Shown piece by piece: positions 17,901 through 27,344 of a stretch of 64,000 bases of DNA; within the stretch, counting starts at the first letter, position 1, and every line of letters begins with the position of its first letter. This DNA comes from Nocardioides alpinus. Lineage in GTDB: Bacteria; Actinomycetota; Actinomycetes; Propionibacteriales; Nocardioidaceae. The position numbers were made by a program, and so were the translations under genes. The stretch lies in the NCBI RefSeq assembly GCF_900112035.1, contig NZ_FOKC01000001.1:186001-250000 (forward strand). The letters are read 5' to 3'. The notes below the pieces were generated by a model. That model was not told the DNA's origin. It was given only the letters and a program-made list of their open reading frames with translations, and searched no databases.

Positions 17901-18946
17901 CGCTCCTCCGGGTCAGCAAGGTGGGGGTTCGGGACGTGGTAGGAAGGCACCGACGAGTCCGTGCACCGCTCGAGACGCTGCTGGGCGGCCAAGAGCTTGA
18001 GGTGGGCGTCGGTCTCCAGCACGGCAAGCATGGCGTTGAAGACGTCAAGGCTGGACAATGCGAAGCCGCGGCGGGTCCACGGAATCTCCGCCGCGACCTC
18101 CGCCGCGGTGCGGCAGCCACCGGCGACCAGGTCCTCGCACAGGCCCAACCGCTCCTCGTGGTGGGCCAGCAGTTCGTCGATGCGTTGGTGCGTACTGGTG
18201 GTTGCCGGCCCGTGGGCAGGCAGCAGCCTCATGTCCGGCAGTGCGCGTACCTTGGCTAGCGAACTGAGGAACTCGCTCAACGGCAGCGGCGAGGGCACGG
18301 GCTCGAAACCGATCGACGGCGTGATCGTGGGCAGCACGTGATCGCCCGAGAACAGCAGGCCGGAGGCGGCGTCGGCGAAGACGTAGTGCCCGCGCGTGTG
18401 CCCCGGCGTGGCGAGGGCAGCGAGCGTGCGGCCTTCGATGGCGATCTCGACATCGCCGTCCAGCCACTCGTCGGGCCCGTCCCACAGTTCGGTTTCGACG
18501 CTGTGGCCGGCGGACTCGGTGCGCCATCCTTCTGCCAGGTCGGTGGCGCCGGCTTCGACCAGCCGCCGATACTGTGAGTCGACGACGCTCTTTCCCGAGT
18601 TGAAGTACTCGATGGCGTCGCGGTCTCCGATGCCCAGCGACACCCGGGCGCCGAACTCACGTCGTATGGTCACGGCTTGCGTGTAGTGGTCGCGGTGGGC
18701 GTGGGTGACGAGGAACCGGGTGATGTCGCCGACCTCATGGCCCAGACCGTGCAGCGCAGCGTCGAGCGCGCGCCGCGACTCGTCCAGCGCCCAGCCCGCG
18801 TCCACGCACACCGGGCCGTCGGGAGTGCGGATGAGGTAGACGTTGACCGCCCGGAGAGCGTCGTTGGGCAGCGGCAGTGGGATCCGGAACACTCCCTCGG
18901 CGACCGGCTCTGCGGTCGGCTCGGTCCATGTCGCGCGGGTGCTCAT
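17897..18946 (-). CDS. MBL-fold metallo-hydrolase
   Basis: 349 residues from ATG 18946 behind GGAGGGG; the longer open frame upstream is a read-through shadow of the ligase gene. Zinc motif THAHRDH (82-87), later GHTRGHY and FSGDHVLP for the remaining ligands, and a winged-helix-like C-terminus (TRRGFALSSLDVFNAML). Similar in layout to the protein at 49776-50840 (both have SGDHVLPxITPxIG). This LACTB2-like subgroup contains hydrolases of unknown or ester/thioester substrates; an acyl-CoA thioesterase or lactonase role fits the operon but is inference. Confidence 0.88.
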   Translation of the reverse strand: MSTRATWTEPTAEPVAEGVFRIPLPLPNDALRAVNVYLIRTPDGPVCVDAGWALDESRRALDAALHGLGHEVGDITRFLVTHAHRDHYTQAVTIRREFGARVSLGIGDRDAIEYFNSGKSVVDSQYRRLVEAGATDLAEGWRTESAGHSVETELWDGPDEWLDGDVEIAIEGRTLAALATPGHTRGHYVFADAASGLLFSGDHVLPTITPSIGFEPVPSPLPLSEFLSSLAKVRALPDMRLLPAHGPATTSTHQRIDELLAHHEERLGLCEDLVAGGCRTAAEVAAEIPWTRRGFALSSLDVFNAMLAVLETDAHLKLLAAQQRLERCTDSSVPSYHVPNPHLADPEER

Positions 18947-18996
18947 CCGAGCCCCTCCAACCTCGTATCTGTGGACACGGCGTGACGGTGATCGCC

Positions 18997-20226
18997 TCAT
19001 GCCTGCCAGATCTCTCGAGCGTCGACAAGCTGCGGGGTCTCCGCGTCGACCTCCGGGACGATCTCGATCTCGGCGCGCAACTTGATCTCGTCGCGCAGGG
19101 TGCGCAGCAGGTCCCCCTGCTGTTCTTCGGAGAGTGGCTCGACGATCTCCAGCGTCAGCGTGTCCTGCCCCGCCACACGTCGGATCACCAAACGTCCCAC
19201 GCCGAGACCATGACGCGATAGTGCAGCCCGGACATGGTGCTCGTAGACGAACATTCCCCTGACCTTCACGCCGGGACCGACCCGTCCGAGGACCCCTGCG
19301 ATGCGCGCCGACGTGCGGCCGCACTCGCACACCTCGCTGCTGACTACGCGGGTCAGGTCGCCGGTGGTCAGGCGCACGAAGGGGTAGGTGGGCGAGAAGG
19401 TGGTCACAGCGACCTGGCCGATCTCCCCTTCGGGAACCGGTTGGCCGGTGGCCGGGTCCAGGATCTCGATCACCTTGTCCTCGGTGAGGTGCATGCCGGC
19501 GCGAGCCTCGCATTCTCCGGCGATATAGCCGAGATCGGCGGTCCCATAGAGTTGGGAAACATGTCCCCCGCGCGACTCCAGCACCGCGCGCTCGTCCTCG
19601 GTGAGCTTCTCCGCAGCGACGCAGGCCGTCTTGAAGCGCCAGTCGGCACGTTCGACCAGCATCCCCAGGAACGAAGGTGTTCCCATATAGCCGGTGACCG
19701 GCAGGTCTTTGAGCAACCTGGCTTGTTGTTCGGTGTTGCCCGTGCCCGCCGGGACCACCACGCAGCCGAGCGACAACGCACCGGATTCGAAGGCGTGGCC
19801 GGCAGGCGTGAGGTGGTAGGCGAACGTGTTGAGCACGATGTCGCCGCGCGTCAGTCCGCCGGCTCTCAGGCCCCGGGCGAAGCCCCCGATGTCGGTGGTG
19901 CCCAGCTGTGCGTCGTAGATGGGACCTGGCGACATGAAGATCCGCGAGCTGGCACTCAGGTCTCCGATGAAGAACCCGCCGAAGGGCGGATCCTCCACCT
20001 GCAGGGCCGCCAGATCGCTCTTGGCGACGGGTGTCAGCCGGGTCAGCACGTCGGGCGTGCCGAAGTCGGCTGGCGACACGTTCGACCCTTCCAGCCGCCG
20101 TCGCCACGCCGGTGCCGCGTCCCATAGGTTGGCCAGCAGCGCGGTGACCCGCCGTTGCTGGTCCACGCGCCGCTCCTCCGGGCGGCGGGTCTCGTCGGGA
20201 TCATGGAGAGTTGGGGAGTCGTTCAT
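18997..20226 (-). CDS. phenylacetate-CoA ligase-like AMP-binding protein
   Basis: 409 residues (ATG 20226 in an ATGA overlap with the ABC ATPase; a GTG 9 bp upstream is also in frame). Short ANL ligase of the PaaK type: SQLYGTADLGYIAGEC in the A5 region, RLTTGDLTRVV with the ribose-binding Asp, CECGRTSARIAGVLGRVG and VKVRGMFVYEHHV typical of PaaK. The usual N-terminal SSGTTG loop is not obvious; the equivalent region reads FMSPGPIYDAQLG, so adenylate formation may be altered. It probably activates an aryl- or cyclic acid. Confidence 0.85.
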   Translation of the reverse strand: MNDSPTLHDPDETRRPEERRVDQQRRVTALLANLWDAAPAWRRRLEGSNVSPADFGTPDVLTRLTPVAKSDLAALQVEDPPFGGFFIGDLSASSRIFMSPGPIYDAQLGTTDIGGFARGLRAGGLTRGDIVLNTFAYHLTPAGHAFESGALSLGCVVVPAGTGNTEQQARLLKDLPVTGYMGTPSFLGMLVERADWRFKTACVAAEKLTEDERAVLESRGGHVSQLYGTADLGYIAGECEARAGMHLTEDKVIEILDPATGQPVPEGEIGQVAVTTFSPTYPFVRLTTGDLTRVVSSEVCECGRTSARIAGVLGRVGPGVKVRGMFVYEHHVRAALSRHGLGVGRLVIRRVAGQDTLTLEIVEPLSEEQQGDLLRTLRDEIKLRAEIEIVPEVDAETPQLVDAREIWQA

Positions 20227-21017
20227 CCCAGCCACCTCTTCCTGCGTCGATAGGTCTTCACGTCTCGGTAGCTCTTGCGTTCGCCGACGCCGCTGAGGCC
20301 GAGGTAGAACTCCGCGACGTCCTGGTTCTCACGGAGTTTGTCCGCAGGGCCTTCGAGCACGATGCGACCGTCTTCGAGCACATAGCCGTGGTGTGCGATC
20401 TGCAGGGCCGCCTCGGCGTTCTGCTCGACGAGGACGACGGTCACGCCTTCTTCCCGGTTGAGCCGTTCCACGATCTCGAAGATCTCCGCCACCAGCACCG
20501 GCGCGAGACCGAGACTGGGCTCGTCGAGCAACATAACTCGCGGATGCGCCATCAGCGCGCGGCCGATGGCGAGCATCTGCTGCTCACCCCCTGAGAGGAA
20601 ACCCGCCCGCTGGCTGCGGCGGTCGGCCAGCCGAGGGAAGTAGCTGTAGATCATCTCCAGCTCGCTCCGGCTGCTGCGCATGGAACCCGCGGTGTATCCC
20701 CCCGCAAGGAGGTTCGCCTCGACACTGAGATGCTCGAAGACACGACGTCCCTCGAGCACCTGCACGATGCCTTGGCGCACGATGTAGTCGGGCGAACGCT
20801 CCCGTAGGGAGTTGTCCTCCCAGGTGATCCGACCGCGGACCACCTCGCCGCGTTCGTGAGCAAGGAGGCCCGAGATCGCCCGCAGCGTCGTCGTCTTTCC
20901 CGCACCGTTGTTGCCCAGCAACGCCACGATCTGACCCGCCGGGACGGTGAGGGACACCCCCTTCAGAACGAGGGCTACACGGTTGTAGACGACTTCGACG
21001 CCATCCAGCTTCAGCAT
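20223..21017 (-). CDS. branched-chain-type ABC transporter ATPase (LivF-like)
   Basis: 264 residues. Walker A GNNGAGKTT (35-43), signature LSGGEQQMLAIGRAL, Walker B VMLLDEPSLGLAP, H-loop near VEQNAE. It is one of two ATPases of the importer encoded by 20223-27034 and binds the permease pair. The C-terminus carries about 30 extra basic residues (SYRDVKTYRRRKRW) beyond the usual LivF end. Located 27 bp after the binding-protein gene. The transporter probably imports the organic acid degraded by the operon rather than an amino acid. Confidence 0.93.
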   Translation of the reverse strand: MLKLDGVEVVYNRVALVLKGVSLTVPAGQIVALLGNNGAGKTTTLRAISGLLAHERGEVVRGRITWEDNSLRERSPDYIVRQGIVQVLEGRRVFEHLSVEANLLAGGYTAGSMRSSRSELEMIYSYFPRLADRRSQRAGFLSGGEQQMLAIGRALMAHPRVMLLDEPSLGLAPVLVAEIFEIVERLNREEGVTVVLVEQNAEAALQIAHHGYVLEDGRIVLEGPADKLRENQDVAEFYLGLSGVGERKSYRDVKTYRRRKRWLG

Positions 21018-21044
21018 CCTCGGGCCTCCTATGCTCGCAGTACG

Positions 21045-22292
21045 TCAGCTGACGTCGGGCTCGTTGGACACGGGGGGGCCGGTGACGCAGTCGCCGATCC
21101 GGTCCCAACTGCCGTCGCGGATCTCGTAGATGTTCACGGCCCGATTGCCCGAGTGGTCCTTCTCGCTCATCGTGATCGGGCACGCGACGCCGTATCCCTC
21201 GTAGCCGTCGATGGACTCCAGCGCCTGCTTCATTACCTCGCCGGTCACCTCGCCGTCGTCGCCGACGATCTCGAGAGCCTGACGGATGCCCTCCTCGATC
21301 ACCGTGGCGATGTAGAGACCGTTGCCGTACAAGGAGTTCTCCTCGAGCACGGGGTTGGGGTCGGAGCCGCTCTCCTCCCAGTAGTCGCGCAGCATCTGTA
21401 CGGCCTCGGGCTCGTCGGAGGGCAGCGTGGACATGGACGCGCCGAACTTGCCTTCCATGCATTCCGCTCCGGCGCCGTTGATCTCGTTCTGGGTGATGGC
21501 CCAGTGCCAGGCGCCGACCGGCAGGTCCGGAGCCTGGTCGCAGAGACCCTTGAGCAGCAGCACCGCCTGACCGAAGATGGCGGCGTGCAGCACGACGTCG
21601 GCGTCGAGAGCGACGGCGCCACGCACCTGGGCGTCGACGTCGGCGGCGGCAGCGGGGATGACCACCTCGCCGGCGAACTCGGCGCCGAGGCTCTCAGTCG
21701 CGTTCTTCACTCCCTCGCAGTACTCACGGCCCGGCGGAGGCTCCCAGGCAACGCATCCGATGCTGATGTCGCTGCCCAGCTCGTCGACCTGCTGTTGCAC
21801 TGTTGCCGTCGCCTGGTGTGCGTAGAGTGGACCGGCAGGGAAGGCGTAGGGGAACGCCTCACCGTCGAGCGTGTCGAGGTTGCCCTGGCCGGGGAAAATG
21901 ATCGGGATCTTGGACTGCTCCGACACCGGCGTCAGGGCGTCACTCAGGGCTGTGCCCTCGACCGCCACCATGACGGCCCCGGACTGCTGGAAACGGGCGA
22001 ACGCCTCAAGTGCTGGGGGCACCTCGTACTTGGTCTCGATCTCTTCGATCTTCACTTTCCGGCCATTGATGCCGCCGTTGGCGTTGACCATCTCGAACCA
22101 GTCGTTCACCGCCTCGCCGACGCCCTCCCCCACGTTGGCGATCGGGCCCACGCGAGCTCCGGCGACACCGATCACGATGTCTTCACCCGAGCTTCCCTCG
22201 CTGCTCTCGCCGCCGCCGTCGTCCCCACACGCAGTGGCGAGCAAGGCCAGCCCGAGTGCGAGCGAGACACTCTTCGCAATTTTCCGCTTCAC
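21045..22292 (-). CDS. ABC transporter substrate-binding lipoprotein (Leu/Ile/Val-binding family)
   Basis: Periplasmic-binding-protein type I fold, about 415 residues. I choose GTG 22292 (GGAG upstream), giving KRKIAKSVSLALGLALLATAC: a lipoprotein signal with lipobox LATAC and lipidated Cys22, followed by an acidic/serine linker and IVIGVAG. NANGGINGRKVKIEE is the family hallmark. An ATG at 22307 lacks a ribosome-binding site. The extracytoplasmic receptor defines what the importer takes up; the ligand pocket cannot be read from sequence, and the CoA-ligase neighbours suggest a carboxylic acid. Confidence 0.92.
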   Translation of the reverse strand: MKRKIAKSVSLALGLALLATACGDDGGGESSEGSSGEDIVIGVAGARVGPIANVGEGVGEAVNDWFEMVNANGGINGRKVKIEEIETKYEVPPALEAFARFQQSGAVMVAVEGTALSDALTPVSEQSKIPIIFPGQGNLDTLDGEAFPYAFPAGPLYAHQATATVQQQVDELGSDISIGCVAWEPPPGREYCEGVKNATESLGAEFAGEVVIPAAAADVDAQVRGAVALDADVVLHAAIFGQAVLLLKGLCDQAPDLPVGAWHWAITQNEINGAGAECMEGKFGASMSTLPSDEPEAVQMLRDYWEESGSDPNPVLEENSLYGNGLYIATVIEEGIRQALEIVGDDGEVTGEVMKQALESIDGYEGYGVACPITMSEKDHSGNRAVNIYEIRDGSWDRIGDCVTGPPVSNEPDVS

Positions 22293-22351
22293 AGCTTCTC
22301 CAATCATCGGTTCGATCGATAGTCCGAGATGTGCACGCGCAGGGCGCCCCC

Positions 22352-23416
22352 TCAGTACGAGAAGGGCCACATTCGGAAGTAGTCCTTGATATTTCGGAAC
22401 AACCCGTAGAGCCCACGAGGCTCGAGGACCAGGAAGAGCAGGATGGCGACACCGAAGAGCATGGTGAGCAGGTGCACCTCCACGCTCGCCGAGAGCTCGA
22501 TGCCCACGGCCGGCAACAGGTCACGCAGCCAGATCGGCAGCATCGTGATGAAGGCGGCGCCGAGAATCGAACCCGGGATCGAGCCGAGGCCCCCGACGAG
22601 GATCATCGCCAGATACTGCACCGACAGCGCGAGGGTGAAGACCTCGGTCGAGACCAGGCCGGCGTTGTAGCCGTACAGCACCCCGGACAGTCCGGCGATG
22701 GCCGAGGAGATGAAGAAGGCCAGCAGCTTGTAGCGCAGCGGGGACACCGCTGAGCCGGCGGCCGCGATGTCCTGGTCACGGACCGCGATCATCGCACGCC
22801 CGGAGCGCGATCGCATGAGATTCTCCACGAACATGACGACCACTGCCAGGGTGATGAAGACCAGCAAATACTTGCCCGTCGGCGTCGTGGTGTCGAAGGG
22901 CCCGATCTCGATGGGCTCGAAGATCACGATGCCTTGGAACCCGCCGGTGATCCAGGTCCAGGACGACAGGATCCACTGCACGATGTACTGGGCCGCCAGC
23001 GTCGCAATGGCCAGGTAGAGGCCCTTCACCCGCAGCGAGGCGAGCCCGAAGATCAGCGAGAACACGCCCGCGGCCACCATCGCCGTCGGAATGGCCACCC
23101 AGAACGGCGCATCCGCGCGCGACACGAGCAGCCCGCTGGTGTACGCGCCTACGGCGGCGAAGGCGGCGTGACCGAGCGATATCTGGCCCGCGTAGCCCAC
23201 CAGCACGTTCAGACCGGTGGCGCCCACGGCAGCGATCCCGACCAGCGTCAAGACGACGAGCCAGTACGGCGAGGCGACCAGTGGTACGACTACGAAGGTG
23301 ACCGCCAGGACCGCCAGGATCCAGATCCTGCGGTACGGCGTTCCGTAGACAGCGATCTCCTCGGCGTACTTCTCGTGGAACCGACCGGTCTCCATGGCGA
23401 TGAGTGCCACTGTCAA
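22352..23416 (-). CDS. branched-chain-type ABC transporter permease (LivM-like)
   Basis: 354 residues, about 9-10 hydrophobic segments, with the LivM signature GYAGQISLGHAAFAAVGAYTSG at about 75-96 and RSGRAMIAVRDQDIAAAGSAV in the coupling region. The frame starts with TTG at 23416 (TTGA overlap with the LivH-like stop); GTG 23410, better spaced from AAAGGG, is equally likely. Forms the membrane channel with 23413-24297. Confidence 0.93.
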   Translation of the reverse strand: MTVALIAMETGRFHEKYAEEIAVYGTPYRRIWILAVLAVTFVVVPLVASPYWLVVLTLVGIAAVGATGLNVLVGYAGQISLGHAAFAAVGAYTSGLLVSRADAPFWVAIPTAMVAAGVFSLIFGLASLRVKGLYLAIATLAAQYIVQWILSSWTWITGGFQGIVIFEPIEIGPFDTTTPTGKYLLVFITLAVVVMFVENLMRSRSGRAMIAVRDQDIAAAGSAVSPLRYKLLAFFISSAIAGLSGVLYGYNAGLVSTEVFTLALSVQYLAMILVGGLGSIPGSILGAAFITMLPIWLRDLLPAVGIELSASVEVHLLTMLFGVAILLFLVLEPRGLYGLFRNIKDYFRMWPFSY

Positions 23417-24297
23417 ACCCTTTCGATCTCGGGCCTGCCGAACAGGCCGTAGGGACGAACGAACAGCACGAGAAGCAGCATGATCAGCGGCGCCACGGTG
23501 CTGAAACCAGCACCCAGGTCGTCATTGAGGTAGCCCGCGGACAGGCTTTCGACCAGGCCGACAGCGATTCCGCCAATGACGGCGCCGACGATCGACTCAA
23601 GGCCACCGAGGATGACCACAGGGAAGATCAGCGCACCGAGCACGACCAGTCGGCTGTCCACACCCAGCAGTGAACCCCACACGTAACCGGCGAGTGCCGC
23701 GATCCCGCCGGCCATCGCCCAGGACACGGCATTGACCAGGCGGATGTTGATGCCCAGCGATTGGGCGGCGACCCGATCGTCAGAGACCGCCTGCATCGCG
23801 AGTCCGAGACGGCTGCGAGAGAAGAAGAAGCCGAACGCGCCAAGCAGGATCAGCACCATGACTGCGGACCAGAACGTGATCGTGGGAATGGAGATGCCGA
23901 ACCATTCGTAGCGTCGCTGGTCGATCAAGCTCGGGATCGAGCGGAGACCGTCGCCCCAGATCATCGGCACCAGGCCGCGGATGATGGACCCCAGGGCGAT
24001 GGTGGCCATCACCAGGGCGAGCATGGACTCGTTCTGCAGCGGTCGCAGCGCGAACCGTTCGATTCCTGCGCCCACCACCATCATCACCACGACGGTTGCC
24101 GGAACTCCCAACCAGAACGGAACGCCGACATCGGTGAGCAGCCACGACACCACGAACGCACCGAGGACGACCACCTCGCCCTGCGAGAAGTTGATGACTC
24201 CGCTGCCCTTGACGACCACGACGAAACCCAACGCAAGGAGCGCATAGAGCATCCCGGTGAACACGCCAGAGACCATCAGCTGCGTGAACTCGCTCAT
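23413..24297 (-). CDS. branched-chain-type ABC transporter permease (LivH-like)
   Basis: 294 residues, eight or so membrane spans. MYALLALGFVVVVKGSGVINFSQGEVVVLGAF at the N-terminus is the LivH signature; SRLGLAMQAVSDDRVAAQSLGIN is the coupling loop. Start ATG overlaps the ligase stop (TGATG). Its partner is the LivM-like permease immediately downstream. Confidence 0.94.
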   Translation of the reverse strand: MSEFTQLMVSGVFTGMLYALLALGFVVVVKGSGVINFSQGEVVVLGAFVVSWLLTDVGVPFWLGVPATVVVMMVVGAGIERFALRPLQNESMLALVMATIALGSIIRGLVPMIWGDGLRSIPSLIDQRRYEWFGISIPTITFWSAVMVLILLGAFGFFFSRSRLGLAMQAVSDDRVAAQSLGINIRLVNAVSWAMAGGIAALAGYVWGSLLGVDSRLVVLGALIFPVVILGGLESIVGAVIGGIAVGLVESLSAGYLNDDLGAGFSTVAPLIMLLLVLFVRPYGLFGRPEIERV

Positions 24298-26228
24298 CAG
24301 GCCGGCACCCCCTGCACGGATTCGACCGGGACATCGACCAACGTGAGCTGGGTATGGATGCGCGCCTTGCGGCCGTCACGGTAGGTGACCTCGGCGTCGA
24401 CATCGACCTCTGTGCGATCGGAGTAGAGACCGTCGATGATGAAGGCGTAGTTCTGCTCCACCTGGGCGCGACGTACCTTTCGAGTACGCGTCATCTCAGC
24501 GTCGTCGGCGTCGAGCTCCTTGTGGAGGATGGCCAATCGGGGCACCCGCATGAAGGTCGGCATCTCGGAGTTCACCCGCGCGGTCTCCTCCCGGATCAGC
24601 TCGATGACCTCCGGGCGCTGGGAGAGGTCGGTATAGGTCGTGTACGGGATCCGTTGGTTCTCGGCCCACTTGCCGACCACTTCCCCGTCGATGTTGATCA
24701 ACAGAACAGGGAACTCACGCCCGTCGCCGAAGCAGACAGCTTCTCGCACGTACGAGGAGAACTTCACCTTGTTCTCGATGAAGGTGGGGCTGAAACGCTC
24801 GCTCGAGGTCAACGTGGCCACGTTCTTGGAGCGGTCGACGACGACCAGGTGACCGTCGTCGTCCAGGTAGCCCTCATCACCCGAGCGGAGCACATCGCCG
24901 ATGAATGCCTCGTCCGTGGCCGCCTGATTCTTGTAGTAGCCCACGAAGACGCTCGCGGATCGGTGCGCGATCTCACGATTCTCCGTGATGACGATCTCGA
25001 CGCCAGGTACCGGACGGCCCATCGTTTCGGGCTTCATCTTGTCCCAGTGAGTCGTGGTGATGCCGACCTCCGTCTGGCCGTAGACCTGCTTCAGCGGGAT
25101 GCCGAGGGCGTGGAAGTACTTCATGACATCGATGCCGAGCGCGGCGCCACCGGAGTAGATCCGCTCCGCGCGGAGCAGACCCAGATGGTCCCGCAGCGGA
25201 CGGAACACCACGAACTCAGCCACGGCGACCTGGGCTCGAGTCCACCCGCCCGCCTTCTGTCCGCGGTACTCGCGTTCGGCGCGTCGCTGCCCCACCTTCA
25301 TCCCCCAGTGGTAGATGGAGCGCTTCAACCAGGTGGCCTCCCCGATCCGGACCTCGATCCACGAGAGATAGTCCTCCCACATACGTGGTGAACCGAGCAG
25401 CTGATGTGGCCCTATCTCTCGGATGTCGTTACGCAGCGTTTCCGGCCCTTCGGCGAAGTTGAGCCGGTAGCCCTCCATGATGTGGCCCGCGGTGGAGAAG
25501 TAGCGTTCGCCCGCCCACGCCAGCGGCAGGAACACTAGCCGTTCGTACTCAGGCTTCATCGGCTCTGCGAGGAAGAAGTTCTTCACGCCTGCGATGACAT
25601 TGAGATGGGTCATCATCGCGCCCTTCGGCTCCCCAGTAGTTCCCGAGGTGTACATCAGAATCGCGATGTCGGAGTTCTTGCCACGCGCCACGCTCTCGCG
25701 GTACTCGTGTGGATTGACCTCGGCCCGTCGAGCACCCATGGCGAGAACCTCGTCGAAGGAGATCGCCACCTTGGAGTCATAGAGCGACATTCCCCGCCCA
25801 TCGCAGTAGACGATGCGCCGGAGTCCCGGCAGCTGATGCTGCATTTCGAAGAGCTTGTCGGCCTGCTCCTGGTCGCGCACCACCACCACCGGACACTCCG
25901 CGTGCCCCACGATAAAGGCCACTTCCTCCGGAGACGACTCCGGATAGAGGACTACGCCGGCACCCTGCAGCGACTGAACAGCGAGGTCGGTGATCAGGTG
26001 CTGCGGCCAGTTGTCGCCGATGATCGCCACGTTCTCACCCGGTTCCAGGCCGAGTTCAAGCATGCCAAGGGCCAGGTGCTCGATGCGCTCGCCGTACTGT
26101 CGCCAGGTCATCGGCTTCCAGATGCCGCGATCCTTCACTCGGAGCGCGACGGTGTCCGGGGTGTCGACGAGACGCTGCAACAACAGTTGCGGCATGGTCT
26201 GCTCGGGGTAGGTCACCGTCTCGGTCAT
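24297..26228 (-). CDS. long-chain acyl-CoA synthetase (AMP-forming)
   Basis: 643-residue FadD-type ligase. ILMYTSGTTGEPKGAMMTH (P-loop), VYGQTEVGI (A5), LRSGDEGYLDDDGHLVVVDRSKN (ribose Asp and hinge) and TSSERFSPTFIENKVKF, which resembles the bubblegum/long-chain ACSL subfamily. It lies between the two transporter halves, with ATGA/TGATG overlaps on both sides, so import and activation are co-expressed in fixed ratio. It likely activates the imported acid at the membrane. Confidence 0.93.
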   Translation of the reverse strand: MTETVTYPEQTMPQLLLQRLVDTPDTVALRVKDRGIWKPMTWRQYGERIEHLALGMLELGLEPGENVAIIGDNWPQHLITDLAVQSLQGAGVVLYPESSPEEVAFIVGHAECPVVVVRDQEQADKLFEMQHQLPGLRRIVYCDGRGMSLYDSKVAISFDEVLAMGARRAEVNPHEYRESVARGKNSDIAILMYTSGTTGEPKGAMMTHLNVIAGVKNFFLAEPMKPEYERLVFLPLAWAGERYFSTAGHIMEGYRLNFAEGPETLRNDIREIGPHQLLGSPRMWEDYLSWIEVRIGEATWLKRSIYHWGMKVGQRRAEREYRGQKAGGWTRAQVAVAEFVVFRPLRDHLGLLRAERIYSGGAALGIDVMKYFHALGIPLKQVYGQTEVGITTTHWDKMKPETMGRPVPGVEIVITENREIAHRSASVFVGYYKNQAATDEAFIGDVLRSGDEGYLDDDGHLVVVDRSKNVATLTSSERFSPTFIENKVKFSSYVREAVCFGDGREFPVLLINIDGEVVGKWAENQRIPYTTYTDLSQRPEVIELIREETARVNSEMPTFMRVPRLAILHKELDADDAEMTRTRKVRRAQVEQNYAFIIDGLYSDRTEVDVDAEVTYRDGRKARIHTQLTLVDVPVESVQGVPA

Positions 26229-27034
26229 CGGCCGGTCGCCTCGCCGGTCACGGCCTCAGCGGGCGCACCGATGTAGGCGGCGATCACCGCCGGGTCGGCC
26301 CTTACCTGCTCCGGCGGTCCTTGAGCGATGAACCGCCCGAAGTCGAGCACCGAGACCCGATCCGAAATGTCCATCACCACTCCCATGTCGTGCTCGATCA
26401 GGATCACGCTGATCGCCGATTCCTGACGCAGCTCGAGGATGTAGCGCGCCATGTCTTCCTTCTCCTCGACGTTCATGCCGGCCATCGGCTCGTCGAGGAT
26501 CAACAGGCGAGGCTCCTGGGCGAGGGCGCGACCTAGATCGACACGCTTCTGCAGTCCGTAGGGCAGGAGGCCCACCGGGGTGTTGCGGATGTGGGGCATG
26601 TCGAGGAAGTCAACGATGTCTTCCACGGCCGCGCGCTGCCGCAGCTCCTCGCGCTTGCTACGGCCGTAGAAGATGCCGTTCGACAGAGCCCCGCCCTTGA
26701 GGTGGCGGTGCCTGCCCAGCATGAGGTTGTCGATAACACTGAGGCCCTGGAAGAGTTCGATGTGTTGGAAGGTGCGCGCGACCCCCAGACCAGCGACGCG
26801 ATGCGCGGGCAGCCCCGTGGTCTCTCGACCGAACAGAGAGATGTTTCCCTCCTGGGGCCGGTAGAACCCGGTGACGCAGTTGATGAGCGAGCTCTTCCCG
26901 GCGCCGTTCGGCCCGATGAGCGCGGTGATCTCGCCGGCGGCCGCATTCATCGACACATTCGAGAGCACAGTGAGGCCGCCGAAGCGAAGTGTCACTTCGG
27001 TGACCTGGAGCGTCATTTCCGGACTCCGGTCCAC
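26225..27034 (-). CDS. branched-chain-type ABC transporter ATPase (LivG-like), first gene of the long operon
   Basis: About 269 residues. Walker A GPNGAGKSS, signature region LPYGLQKRVDLGRAL (YG in place of SG, common in LivG), Walker B LLILDEPMAGM, H-loop IEHDMG. I use GTG 27034, preceded by GGGAG at 6 bp; ATG 27016 is an alternative. First gene behind the promoter at 27079-27107 and partner of the LivF-like ATPase. Confidence 0.93.
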   Translation of the reverse strand: MDRSPEMTLQVTEVTLRFGGLTVLSNVSMNAAAGEITALIGPNGAGKSSLINCVTGFYRPQEGNISLFGRETTGLPAHRVAGLGVARTFQHIELFQGLSVIDNLMLGRHRHLKGGALSNGIFYGRSKREELRQRAAVEDIVDFLDMPHIRNTPVGLLPYGLQKRVDLGRALAQEPRLLILDEPMAGMNVEEKEDMARYILELRQESAISVILIEHDMGVVMDISDRVSVLDFGRFIAQGPPEQVRADPAVIAAYIGAPAEAVTGEATGR

Positions 27035-27055
27035 AATCAACTCCCAGGCTGTTTT

Positions 27056-27071
27056 TCGACTAATGAGTCAG
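27056..27071 (-). promoter_or_regulatory. predicted repressor operator TCRAC-N6-GTCGA type
   Basis: Plus-strand TCGACTAATGAGTCAG. The minus-strand reading matches the operator at 41530-41545 in 12 of 16 positions. It lies just downstream of the -10 box at 27079-27084, over the expected transcription start of the transport/catabolic operon, a typical repressor position. Confidence 0.5.
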
Positions 27072-27078
27072 TGATCGA

Positions 27079-27107
27079 AGTATCGTGGCGATCGTCACAT
27101 TAAGCAA
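27079..27107 (-). promoter_or_regulatory. promoter of the 9814-27034 operon
   Basis: Minus strand TTGCTT (27107-27102), 17-bp spacer, GATACT (27084-27079), a good sigma-70-like pair about 45-70 bp upstream of the LivG-like start. The remaining sequence up to 27344 shows no gene and no further clear motif. Confidence 0.6.
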
Positions 27108-27344
27108 GGGTCTGGCGCCATCACGGTGTGAGAAAACGACCCGATCCCTACGCGTGACCATCTCCGGGCGGGGCTCGCCCCTTCTAGGTCGCGGCGGACC
27201 TCGCCGGCACGATCGATCGATAGACGAGATGGAGAACGCTGTCTCCTCATACAACGACTGGTCCAGCCCATCTCTGGGCGCGCGGCGGCAGTCGTACCAG
27301 CACCACCGCGCGTGCCCGTCGGGTTCAGGGTGACGCTGTCAGGG

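Noticed and set aside
17897-20125. 742-codon minus-strand frame covering the MBL gene and most of the PaaK-like gene
   Set aside because: Upstream of 18946 it is an out-of-frame shadow of the PaaK-like gene; the MBL protein begins at the ATG with GGAGGGG.
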